Program-made: the position numbers and the translations under genes
Shown here: in pieces, positions 24,921 through 33,058 of the stretch
Numbering within the stretch: position 1 is the first letter of the stretch
How the letters are laid out: each line of letters opens with the position of its first letter
The notes under the pieces: generated by a model
Told to the model about the DNA's origin: nothing
The model's database searches: none
The model's input: the letters and a program-made list of their open reading frames with translations, nothing else
Assembly: GCA_913043255.1 (NCBI GenBank)
Contig: CAJWLK010000004.1
Span: forward strand, 1-64,000
DNA length: 64,000 bases
DNA from: an uncultured Gemmatimonadota bacterium
GTDB lineage: Bacteria; Gemmatimonadota; Gemmatimonadetes; Palauibacterales; Palauibacteraceae
Direction: 5' to 3'

Positions 24921-26156
24921 ATGGACAATCTACGCATTCTTCTCGCTGGTGGGGGTACGGGTGGACACCTGTACCCCGCTCTGAACCTGGCCAACGCGCT
25001 GTGTAAAATCGAACCTATGGTCGAGTGTTTCTTCCTCGGCGCTCAACGAGGCATTGAAGCACGCGTGTTACCTAGCGTCGGATATGACTTTCGTCTGTTA
25101 CCCATGCAGCCGCTCTATCGAGAGAGACCGTGGCGAAACTGGAAACTGGCCGCGAGACTGCCTTCGATCTGCGCCGGGGTACAAAGGACGTTCCGCGATT
25201 TCAATCCGGACCTTGTAGTGGGTACGGGCGGATATGTTTCGGGGCCAGCGCTTGGGTGGGCTCGAGTAAGTGGTTGCAAGATGGTTCTTCAGGAGCAGAA
25301 TGCAGAGCCGGGACTGACCACTCGGATTTTTGCCCCTTATGTAGATCAAATTCATCTTGGGTATGTTGAGGCTGAACGGTCCCTTCGGGTGGGTAAGAAC
25401 ACCGAGGTGCATGTTTTTGGAAACCCAGTGGCGCTGGATCTCGCAGGATCAAAGGTTGATTCTTCTCCTAATACAAAAGAGATAGACTTTGACTGGCCTG
25501 CGGGTAAGGTCCTGTTGGTTGTTGGAGGAAGCCAGGGTGCCCGTGGCCTCAATCAGAAATTTCTTGTTGATCTTGAGCTGTTGGCGCGTGATTGCCGATC
25601 CGAGTCGAATGTAAGCCTAGAACTGCCGAGCGGACGAGATCGAGATTTTGAGATAGAGCCTACCTCCGGTGTGTCCCAAACACGGACTTGGCCTGACCGG
25701 TGCTCAATCGTTTGGGTCACTGGCCAGGATCATGCTGAGGATATCGGCGAACGGGTGCGCGCATTGCCTTGGGCTGATCGGATTACGGTTGTCCCCTACA
25801 TCCACAATTTAGGGCGTCAGCTTGACCGAGTCACACTCGCTCTAAGTCGGTCGGGGGCAATGTTCGTAGCCGAATTGTGCGGTGCGGGGCGACCGGCTGT
25901 TCTCGTACCGTTCCCAGCCGCAGCCGGCGCTCATCAAACAGCCAACGCCCGTGCGCTTGCGGATGCCGGAGCGGCTGAGATACGTGAGGAATCTGATCTG
26001 GCTCCCGGCGAACTATGGGATTTGTGCTGTGGGCTTCTGGCAGATGAGTCTCGACTACATCGGATGAGCGAAGCTGCGCGTGAGCGCGGGGCCCCCAATG
26101 CTTCGTTAGATATCGCAGAGACTTTGTTGACCCTCCTTGATCGGCAGATGGCATGA
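24921..26156 (+). CDS. murG: UDP-GlcNAc:lipid I N-acetylglucosaminyltransferase MurG
   Basis: A 411-residue GT-B glycosyltransferase making lipid II at the inner membrane face. Motifs are LAGGGTGGHLYPAL, VVGTGGYVSGPAL, LQEQNAEPGLTTRI, VVGGSQGARGLN, SRSGAMFVAELCGAGRPAVLVPFP and AAGAHQTANARAL. It is about 50 residues longer than the common 355-residue form: between GGSQGARG and the WVTGQ strand there is extra, charged sequence (about residues 220-260, LPSGRDRDFEIEPTSG). Insertion outside the active site should not affect catalysis. It starts three bases after the ftsW stop. Confidence 0.95.
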   Translation: MDNLRILLAGGGTGGHLYPALNLANALCKIEPMVECFFLGAQRGIEARVLPSVGYDFRLLPMQPLYRERPWRNWKLAARLPSICAGVQRTFRDFNPDLVVGTGGYVSGPALGWARVSGCKMVLQEQNAEPGLTTRIFAPYVDQIHLGYVEAERSLRVGKNTEVHVFGNPVALDLAGSKVDSSPNTKEIDFDWPAGKVLLVVGGSQGARGLNQKFLVDLELLARDCRSESNVSLELPSGRDRDFEIEPTSGVSQTRTWPDRCSIVWVTGQDHAEDIGERVRALPWADRITVVPYIHNLGRQLDRVTLALSRSGAMFVAELCGAGRPAVLVPFPAAAGAHQTANARALADAGAAEIREESDLAPGELWDLCCGLLADESRLHRMSEAARERGAPNASLDIAETLLTLLDRQMA

Positions 26157-27553
26157 GCGTAGCGATGACGGACGATCGAAGTCTCGCTGGCTCTTCGGAC
26201 CTTCCCAACACAGGTGGCCATATTCATCTAATGGGTATTGCCGGAGCCGGTATGCGTGGGTTAGGCGTGTTGTTACAGCACGCAGGTTTCGTAGTAAGCG
26301 GCTGTGATAGTGCCGGAACCACTGGACTCGCGGATCTAGCCGAGCGCGGGATCTCGGTCGAGACGGGACATGATCCGACACACATTCGAGTAGCAGATCT
26401 TCTTGTTCGGAGTTCTGCGGTCTCAATCGATGCGGATGAAGTTGTTGCAGCTAAAAAGCATCGTGTAGCGGTAATGCGGAGGGCCCGGGCGCTGGGTGCA
26501 TTGCTAAACAACCGTACGCTAGTTGGTGTCGCAGGGACACACGGAAAGACGACAATTACAGGTATGGCCGGCCAGGCGGCTGAGTCAGCCGGGATAGATC
26601 CAGTAGTCTTAGTTGGAGGAAACATGCCTGTGTGGGGTGGTTTTGCACGTACGGGTTCTGGTCCAGCCATAGTTGAGGCGGATGAATATGATCGTTCATT
26701 TCTTGAGCTTGATCCAACACTCGCGATCATTAGTTCATTGGAATCCGAGCACTTGGATATTTACGGAGATTTTGAGGGTGTCTACCGAGCGTTTGTCGAA
26801 TTCGCCGAGCGTTCTAAGGACGAGATGGGACTGGTGTATTGTGCGGATGACGAAGGTGCTTGTTCTCTCGCAACTTCCATTGGGTCTGGCCTGTCCTACG
26901 GATTTTCCGAAGACGCGTGGTGTCAGGTGAAACGGCTAGGATCCTCATCATGTCAGTTCATTTGGCCCGCTGGTTCCGTTCGAGTCAACCTGCGAGTTCC
27001 GGGCCGCCATAATCAACAGAATGCAGCCGCAGCATTCACCGCGGCGCTCATCCTTGGCGGAGACCCGGCCGCGATTGTTCGCGGTCTTGAAATGTTCACA
27101 GGCGCTGGCCGCAGGCTCGAGATTCTCGGAACGTGGGGGCATCTCACGGTTGTCGATGACTATGCACACCATCCGACTGAGGTTACAGCCTCGCTAATAG
27201 CTCTTCGAGATGAATTCCCGGATGCCCACCTACATGTGATTTTTCAGCCGCACTTGTTTACCCGGACTCGCGATTTTGCAGGTGAATTTGCTGTCGCACT
27301 TGGTGAGGCTGACGAATCATGGGTGCTTCCCGTCTACCCCGCGCGTGAGAAGCCTATAGATGGTGTCAGTGAAAAATTGATTGTGGACCTTGGGGGACCA
27401 AGTGTTGCGGCAATCGATCGAGAAAGCGCCGACAGGCTCAGTGATTCTCAACCGAACAGTCCTACGGTCCTAGTGTTCATGGGTGCGGGGGACGTGACTA
27501 CACTAGCACACGGAGTGGCAAAACGAGTGGCGGGCAATGCGATGGGAGAGTGA
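26153..27553 (+). CDS. murC: UDP-N-acetylmuramate:L-alanine ligase MurC
   Basis: A 466-residue Mur ligase. HLMGIAGAGMRGLGVLL replaces the usual GIGGxGM, and it carries SSAVS, the ATP loop GVAGTHGKTT, VEADEYDRSFL, SLESEHLDIYG, GRHNQQNAAAA and the C-terminal VDDYAHHPTEV and FQPHLFTRTRDF blocks. MurC adds the first amino acid, L-Ala, to UDP-MurNAc. The ATG overlaps the murG stop (ATGA), and its 3' end overlaps the murB start by 17 bases. Confidence 0.96.
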   Translation: MSVAMTDDRSLAGSSDLPNTGGHIHLMGIAGAGMRGLGVLLQHAGFVVSGCDSAGTTGLADLAERGISVETGHDPTHIRVADLLVRSSAVSIDADEVVAAKKHRVAVMRRARALGALLNNRTLVGVAGTHGKTTITGMAGQAAESAGIDPVVLVGGNMPVWGGFARTGSGPAIVEADEYDRSFLELDPTLAIISSLESEHLDIYGDFEGVYRAFVEFAERSKDEMGLVYCADDEGACSLATSIGSGLSYGFSEDAWCQVKRLGSSSCQFIWPAGSVRVNLRVPGRHNQQNAAAAFTAALILGGDPAAIVRGLEMFTGAGRRLEILGTWGHLTVVDDYAHHPTEVTASLIALRDEFPDAHLHVIFQPHLFTRTRDFAGEFAVALGEADESWVLPVYPAREKPIDGVSEKLIVDLGGPSVAAIDRESADRLSDSQPNSPTVLVFMGAGDVTTLAHGVAKRVAGNAMGE

Positions 27554-28430
27554 CGTTCCGTTGGACTCACTGGCCCGTTATCGGATCGGTGGCCCTGTCC
27601 AGCGACTTTGCAGACCCAAGTCTCTCGAAGCACTAAGAAAAGGGCTTCGAGAGGCAAGTGATGCGGGGTACAAAATCTTGGGTACAGGGGCAAATGTCCT
27701 GATCTCTGACCGAGGACTCGATTGCTCAGTTTTGGTTTTGAGGGGGGAACTGGATTACGTGCGTGTGGAAAATGGGGCGATTGAGGCTGGGGCAGCCGCG
27801 CGCTTGCCGGCACTGGCGGGTACGGCTAGACGGTTGGCCCTCCGCGGCTTCCACTTTCTCGAAGCTGTGCCAGGTACGATTGGTGGAGGGCTCCGAATGA
27901 ATGCAGGCTCTCGAGACGATTGGCTATGGCACTGTGTGGAGTGGGCCGAACTCATGACTCCCGAGGGTGAACTTGTTCGAATGAGTCCGGCCGAAGTAGC
28001 CCCTTCGTATAGACATGTCGATGTGCCTGATGACTGGGTGTTCGTGGCCGCGCGTTTTTCTGCTCCAAAAGGAGAAATCGCTGCGATCAAAGAGGCGCAT
28101 ATGAGTTTCCGCGAGCGTAAGGTTCGTGACCAGGTGTACGAACTCCCATCGATTGGGTCAACCTGGAAGAACCCACCCACACCTTACCCTTCGGCTTGGC
28201 TGATCGTGAATGAGGTTGGAATGAGGGGAGCTAAGATCGGTGGGGCTCAGATAGCGGAACGACACTCTAACTTCATTGTAAATCTTGGGGGTGCGCGAGC
28301 TGATGATGTGCTCGGGCTCATGGCGGAAACGCGACGACGTGCGCGCGAGCATTTTGGCCTCTGGCTTGAGCCGGAAATTCATTTCTGGGGGTTTGATCCT
28401 GAGTGTCTGGCCACAGTGGGTGCCATATGA
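27537..28430 (+). CDS. murB: UDP-N-acetylenolpyruvoylglucosamine reductase MurB
   Basis: A 297-residue FAD enzyme that reduces enolpyruvyl-UDP-GlcNAc to UDP-MurNAc. FAD-binding features are LARYRIGG, ILGTGANVLISD and EAVPGTIGGGLRMNAGS. The C-terminal active site has SIGSTWKNP, where most homologues have GSvFKNP, followed by AWLIVNEVGMRGAKIGGAQIAERHSNFIVN. The length and the lack of an extra loop fit the type II MurB group. It starts inside the 3' end of murC and overlaps ftsQ by four bases (ATGA). Confidence 0.94.
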   Translation: MRWESDVPLDSLARYRIGGPVQRLCRPKSLEALRKGLREASDAGYKILGTGANVLISDRGLDCSVLVLRGELDYVRVENGAIEAGAAARLPALAGTARRLALRGFHFLEAVPGTIGGGLRMNAGSRDDWLWHCVEWAELMTPEGELVRMSPAEVAPSYRHVDVPDDWVFVAARFSAPKGEIAAIKEAHMSFRERKVRDQVYELPSIGSTWKNPPTPYPSAWLIVNEVGMRGAKIGGAQIAERHSNFIVNLGGARADDVLGLMAETRRRAREHFGLWLEPEIHFWGFDPECLATVGAI

Positions 28431-29182
28431 TCCGCTTTCTTCAAGGAATCACTCGTCGCTCCCGTCGACGCATTTTCATAATAAGCACGCTTGGGGTAAT
28501 GGGGTTAACGGTTCCAGTCTGGGTGCCGCGATTGCTCAGCACCTTGCCCGCATTTCAAGTCGACAAAATGCATGTGCAAGGAACGAGATATGTTCCGACA
28601 GACGCAATCGAGAAGTTGGTCTCGCTCGAGCCAGGTGCCTCCGTATGGGATGATCCTACGACTTGGGAAAACCGAGTCCGGACCCACCCTATGGTCCGCG
28701 AAGTGACAATCCGACACAACCGGCGCGATGAAATTGAGGTCGTGGTTGTGGAAAAACGACCTGTGGCGCTGATTGCGACCCCTCAGCTCCGGCCCATTAA
28801 CGGCGAAGGACTCCTCCTGCCGTTGGACGCGACGAAGGCGCAACTTGATTTGCCAATTATTGGTGGGCTCATAGAAGTAGAGGGTGATCAGATCGTGGAT
28901 GGGGCTATTCGAAAACTCGCGTTTGTTCTCGATCAGTTAGATCGAGCTAACCCTGAATTCGTGTCACATGTATCTGAAGTGACGCACGCGGTAAACGGAG
29001 GATATCGATTTTTGATGCTTCCCAGTGCTGAGGTGGGAGTGGTGTTTCTCCCGCCTGGTAACACTGTTAACGCACTGCGGCGGGTCTCAATTGCTCTTGG
29101 TCAAATTGATGATCCGAAGGTTGCACGTGCGGATGCGCGCTTCGCAGGCCAAGTTGTAGTAGCTAGAGTGGAGGCGCGATGA
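28427..29182 (+). CDS. ftsQ: Cell division protein FtsQ
   Basis: A 251-residue bitopic protein. A basic cytoplasmic start (RFLQGITRRSRRRIF) precedes one membrane helix (about residues 16-36), then the POTRA domain (FQVDKMHVQGTRYVPTDAIEKLVSLEPGASVWDDP) and the FtsQ beta domain (VREVTIRHNRRDEIEVVVVEKRPVALI). FtsQ recruits FtsL/FtsB to the divisome. The ATG at 28427 that overlaps the murB stop is preferred over an upstream in-frame start at 28403, because it is coupled and puts the basic stretch at the N-terminus. The 3' end overlaps ftsA. Confidence 0.93.
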   Translation: MIRFLQGITRRSRRRIFIISTLGVMGLTVPVWVPRLLSTLPAFQVDKMHVQGTRYVPTDAIEKLVSLEPGASVWDDPTTWENRVRTHPMVREVTIRHNRRDEIEVVVVEKRPVALIATPQLRPINGEGLLLPLDATKAQLDLPIIGGLIEVEGDQIVDGAIRKLAFVLDQLDRANPEFVSHVSEVTHAVNGGYRFLMLPSAEVGVVFLPPGNTVNALRRVSIALGQIDDPKVARADARFAGQVVVARVEAR

Positions 29183-30408
29183 TACAGGGTGTGGGGGGGA
29201 TCGCTGGGGTGGACATTGGGTCGACCAAGACCTGTGCAGTCATCGCTGATACCCGTATCGGTCGAGAACCCGACGAGCCACTGACCCTCCTTGGGGTCGG
29301 ATCCGCACGCGCAGAGGGCATAAACAAGACCGCCGTCACAAACGTAGAAGCGGCTACCCAAGCCGTCCGTACCGCCGTTAGCCAAGCCGAAGCGATGGCG
29401 GGATGCGAAATCGAGACTGTCTACATTAGCATTCCAGGCGCATACACAAAGACCTCACGCTCTCGTGGTGTCGTCGCCGTGCCTGGCAATGAAGTCACCT
29501 CCGCACACGTCAAACGTGTTCAGGAGGTTGGGCAGGCGGTGCCGGCGCTTCCCGGGCGTGAAATGATCCATGCATGGTGTCAGGAATATTTAATAGATGG
29601 ACGAAACGGCATCGAGGATCCCGTGGGGATGGCGGGGACGCGACTCGAATCAGATATGTGTATTGTCACGGCAGATTCTGCGGCATCGAGGGATTTTTCC
29701 AAGATTGTCGACCGAAGTGGGTATAGGCCTGAGGCATTAGTGATGGCCCCGTATGCAACGGCACAAGCCGTGCTCAATGATGCTGAACGGGAAACAGGTG
29801 TCGCTTTGGTAGAGGTTGGGGGTGCGAGCACAGACGTTCTAGTGTATGAGAGGAACTGTTTGCTTCATGCTGCAACGCTCCCGTGGGGAGGCTCAGTGGT
29901 GACGCGTGATATTGCGAGAGGACTGGGAGTCACTGAGGAAAAGGCAGCACACCTCAAGCATCGTTTCGGAACTGCAAGACGTGATGCGGTCGATGCAAAG
30001 GAGCAGATCGATGTCTCGGGGCCGGGGCACAGGGTTGGTCGCCGTGTGTCGCGTGAGTTACTAGCACATATTATTGAGCAGCGTCTCGACGAGATTTTGG
30101 GTCTTGTGTACGAAGAACTAGAGGAAGCTGGCGTTCTCGACCGTTTGGGTGCGGGTGTCGTGCTCTCGGGAGGTGGTGTTTTGATGCCCGATACAGACGA
30201 GCTTGCCCGGGCAGTTTTCAATATGCCCGTGCGGATTGGAACTCCATCGTTAGGGATCGCTGGTGTTGTAGAAAGCGTTGCCACGCCCGCCCATGCTACG
30301 GCCGTAGGGTTAGCTTTGATTGGAGCGGCGCGAAGCCGCAGTGGTATGTTAGTGGGAGCAACTCGTGCAGTTGCTCGCTTGGGAGGTTGGCTGCGAGAGT
30401 TTTTCTAG
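29179..30408 (+). CDS. ftsA: Cell division protein FtsA
   Basis: A 409-residue actin-fold ATPase that tethers FtsZ to the membrane. Motifs are AGVDIGSTKTCAVIAD (phosphate 1), the SHS2-type insert (IETVYISIPGAYTKTSRSRGVVAV), VALVEVGGASTDVLVYE (phosphate 2) and GVVLSGGGVLMPD. The C-terminus LVGATRAVARLGGWLREFF is amphipathic and fits the FtsA membrane-targeting helix. It is coupled to ftsQ by ATGA. Confidence 0.96.
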   Translation: MIQGVGGIAGVDIGSTKTCAVIADTRIGREPDEPLTLLGVGSARAEGINKTAVTNVEAATQAVRTAVSQAEAMAGCEIETVYISIPGAYTKTSRSRGVVAVPGNEVTSAHVKRVQEVGQAVPALPGREMIHAWCQEYLIDGRNGIEDPVGMAGTRLESDMCIVTADSAASRDFSKIVDRSGYRPEALVMAPYATAQAVLNDAERETGVALVEVGGASTDVLVYERNCLLHAATLPWGGSVVTRDIARGLGVTEEKAAHLKHRFGTARRDAVDAKEQIDVSGPGHRVGRRVSRELLAHIIEQRLDEILGLVYEELEEAGVLDRLGAGVVLSGGGVLMPDTDELARAVFNMPVRIGTPSLGIAGVVESVATPAHATAVGLALIGAARSRSGMLVGATRAVARLGGWLREFF

Positions 30409-30481
30409 TAACTGATCGTTAGGAACGTTTAGTTTTCAAACGACTCGAACTATGAACGGGGAACTGGGAGCGGAGGTGGAA

Positions 30482-31693
30482 ATGGTATTCGAGTTCGACG
30501 ACAGTATCGGGCGCAATGCGCGTATGAAGGTGCTTGGTGTGGGAGGCGCCGGCAGTAACGCCGTGAATCGCATGATCGATGAGAAACTCGACAATGTTGA
30601 GTTCATAACTGTGAACACGGATCTCCAGGCACTCCAGGAGTCTAACTCACACATAAAAATTCAGATTGGAAAAGAACTCACCCGGGGTCTTGGCGCAGGT
30701 GCGCGTCCTGAGATTGGACGCCAGGCTATTGCGGAGAGCGAAGAGGAAATAAGGGCTGCAATCGACGGGGCAGATCTGGTTTTTGTGACAGCCGGGATGG
30801 GTGGTGGCACAGGTACTGGTGCCGCACCAGTTATTGGACAGATGGCCCGCGAGATGGGAGCGCTTTGCATCGCAATCGTAACACGGCCTTTCCACTTCGA
30901 GGGTAAGAAGCGAATGCGTCATGCGGAGATGGGTTTGCGCGAGCTTAGATCTTCCGTAGACACGATGATCGTTGTTCCAAATGAGCGGTTGTTGGCTGTT
31001 GTGGGGAGAGACACCACGTTCCGTGAAGCGCTAAAACAGGCCGATGAAGTTCTTCTACACGCGACCCAGGGAATTTCAGATCTGATCTCGGTGACGGGCG
31101 AAGTTAACGTAGACTTTGCCGATGTCCGAACCGTTATGTCGAATCGTGGTGCTGCATTGATGGGTACGGGAAGTGCGAGTGGGGAAGACCGGGCGGTGGA
31201 TGCGGCCCAGCAGGCCATTTGCTCACCCCTACTCGACAATATATCCATCAACGGAGCTGTAGGCGTGCTTGTGAATATCACAGGTGGGCTTGATTTGACG
31301 ATAGACGAGGTGATCACGATCAACTCAATCATCCAAGAGGCTGCTGGAGAAGAAGGGGAAATGATATTTGGTGTTGTTCATGAACCTCAACTCGAAGGAT
31401 TGGTTCGTGTGACAGTGATCGCGACAGGTTTTGGTGAGCCTGTCGAAGAGGATGAATCGACTCTGGCTTCCGCTTCGTTCGCTGAAGCGGCTCCGGAAGG
31501 AATAATAATTGGGTCTAGATACGAAGGTCCGAGACTAGTCGAAGAACAAGCGGATTCTGAAGAACAAGCGGATTCTGAAGAGGAAGTAGATTCTGAGATT
31601 TATGAGGATGGTTTTGGAGACGTGTGGGACGAGAGAGATGAGTCATCAGAAGATCTTGAGATCCCGACTTTCATTCGACGACAGATGGACTGA
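30482..31693 (+). CDS. ftsZ: Cell division GTPase FtsZ
   Basis: About 403 residues. The GTPase domain has [16 protein letters not shown], the tubulin signature [10 protein letters not shown], and the T7-loop-like region [16 protein letters not shown]. An acidic linker carries a tandem six-residue repeat EEQADS, and the C-terminus [12 protein letters not shown] is the conserved peptide that binds FtsA. The ATG at 30482 is chosen because GGAGGT (30472-30477) sits right before it; an in-frame ATG at 30452 would add ten residues. It is the last gene of the core dcw cluster, about 70 bases after ftsA. Confidence 0.97.
   Translation: MVFEFDDSIGRNARMKVLGVGGAGSNAVNRMIDEKLDNVEFITVNTDLQALQESNSHIKIQIGKELTRGLGAGARPEIGRQAIAESEEEIRAAIDGADLVFVTAGMGGGTGTGAAPVIGQMAREMGALCIAIVTRPFHFEGKKRMRHAEMGLRELRSSVDTMIVVPNERLLAVVGRDTTFREALKQADEVLLHATQGISDLISVTGEVNVDFADVRTVMSNRGAALMGTGSASGEDRAVDAAQQAICSPLLDNISINGAVGVLVNITGGLDLTIDEVITINSIIQEAAGEEGEMIFGVVHEPQLEGLVRVTVIATGFGEPVEEDESTLASASFAEAAPEGIIIGSRYEGPRLVEEQADSEEQADSEEEVDSEIYEDGFGDVWDERDESSEDLEIPTFIRRQMD
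31541..31594 (+). repeat. 18-bp tandem repeat in the FtsZ linker
   Basis: Two identical 18-base units (31541-31558 and 31559-31576, each starting GAAGAACAAGCGGATTCT) and a third degenerate copy (31577-31594) encode [12 protein letters not shown] and EEEVDS in the disordered linker of FtsZ. The identical codons indicate recent duplication. Confidence 0.9.
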
Positions 31694-31746
31694 AATCGCC
31701 TGAAGCTCAAGAGGTAGTTAACAAAACGAGCCGCTTTGAGGGATAG

Positions 31747-33027
31747 ATGTTTCAAAGACGAAAACATGCGGCGGCGGTGGTGGGGATCGTCTTGGCGTTC
31801 GGCTGCGACGCTTCTGAGGAGATGAAGCTTGTAGAGGTGCCAACGCCTCCCGCGCCCCTTACGGTGGTTCATACGCTTGAGTCCGGTGAGACGCTCGCGG
31901 ATGTTTTCAGACGATATGGTCTTTCGGCCAACCAGATTGTCGAAATTGTCGAAGCCATTCGTAAGTACGAGAGCCCGCGCCGCATGCGACCTGGAATGGA
32001 AGTTCAGTTCGCCGCTCGTCCGAAGGGGCCACCGATCCGAATCACGCTCCAGCTTGATCGTGATCGGACGCTATTCCTCCTGCCGGAATCCAACGGAACA
32101 AGAATTTGGAACGCACGTCTCGACTCAGTCCAGGTCATCCGTGATACGATTCTTCTAGCTGGTCTTATCGATTCTAATCCGTATGACTCAGAACTGTCAG
32201 GTGACGTAGATAAGCTGGCCCCCGGCGAATTTCATGAAATCATATTTCGACTTTCACAGATCTTCGGATGGCAGATTGATTTTAGGCGTGATCTCCGAAA
32301 ACATGATGCCTATCGGCTTGTAGTCGCACGAGAGGTCCGTCCAGATAAATCAATTCGATCGTCAATGGTGTTAGCCGCAGAGTTCCGTAACAACGGTAGG
32401 GACCTTAGTGCTATTCGTTTTCAGCGATCAGATACGGCTCGAGTCGAATATTACGATGAAGATGGAGAGGCACTTCGAGGAGAGTTTTTACTGGCGCCAT
32501 TGGATCTGGCCCGCATGACTAGTGGATTCAATCTCAGGCGGTTCCATCCCGTGCTGAGGCAAACCCGTCCGCACTTGGGGGTCGACTACGGCGCAGCTCG
32601 TGGTGTTGAGGTTCGCGCTACAGGATCGGGAAGAGTGACTCGTGCAGGATCATGGGGTACCTACGGAACAATGGTTGAGATTCGTCATGCGAATGAACTC
32701 CGAACCCGATATGCACATTTAAGTGGAATTGCACGCGGTGTAAGGTCTGGTGCCCGTATCGAACAGGGACAGGTGATAGGCTATGTCGGGTCAACTGGTC
32801 TGGCTACAGGTCCTCACCTGCACTACGAGTTTCTCCAGAATGGGCGGCAGGTGAACCCAGCCAGGATGGATTGGCCCAAGGCAGATCCGGTGCCCGATGA
32901 GTTTCGGGAGTTGTTTATCGCAACTAGCGATTTTGCTTTGTTGCAGCTCGGGTCACTTTCTATGCCTACGGTGAAAACCACACCGATTGCCCAACCGGCC
33001 CAGAGCTATAAGGCTGCGCCAAGGTGA
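31747..33027 (+). CDS. M23-family metallopeptidase lipoprotein (LytM-like)
   Basis: A 426-residue protein with a lipoprotein signal ending in LAFGC (about Cys20). An N-terminal LysM/OapA-like region follows (about residues 35-100, HTLESGETLADVFRRYGLSANQIVEIVE), then a middle beta-rich domain and a C-terminal M23 domain from about residue 270. Peptidase zinc ligands are HLGVDYG (His, Asp) and HLHYEF, with TRYAHLSG between, so all catalytic residues appear present. It probably cuts peptidoglycan cross-links or activates amidases at division, which fits the position directly after ftsZ. The exact bond is not predictable. Confidence 0.88.
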   Translation: MFQRRKHAAAVVGIVLAFGCDASEEMKLVEVPTPPAPLTVVHTLESGETLADVFRRYGLSANQIVEIVEAIRKYESPRRMRPGMEVQFAARPKGPPIRITLQLDRDRTLFLLPESNGTRIWNARLDSVQVIRDTILLAGLIDSNPYDSELSGDVDKLAPGEFHEIIFRLSQIFGWQIDFRRDLRKHDAYRLVVAREVRPDKSIRSSMVLAAEFRNNGRDLSAIRFQRSDTARVEYYDEDGEALRGEFLLAPLDLARMTSGFNLRRFHPVLRQTRPHLGVDYGAARGVEVRATGSGRVTRAGSWGTYGTMVEIRHANELRTRYAHLSGIARGVRSGARIEQGQVIGYVGSTGLATGPHLHYEFLQNGRQVNPARMDWPKADPVPDEFRELFIATSDFALLQLGSLSMPTVKTTPIAQPAQSYKAAPR

Positions 33028-33058
33028 ATGAAATGGGGGACGGTCCCCTCGGTTCCCC

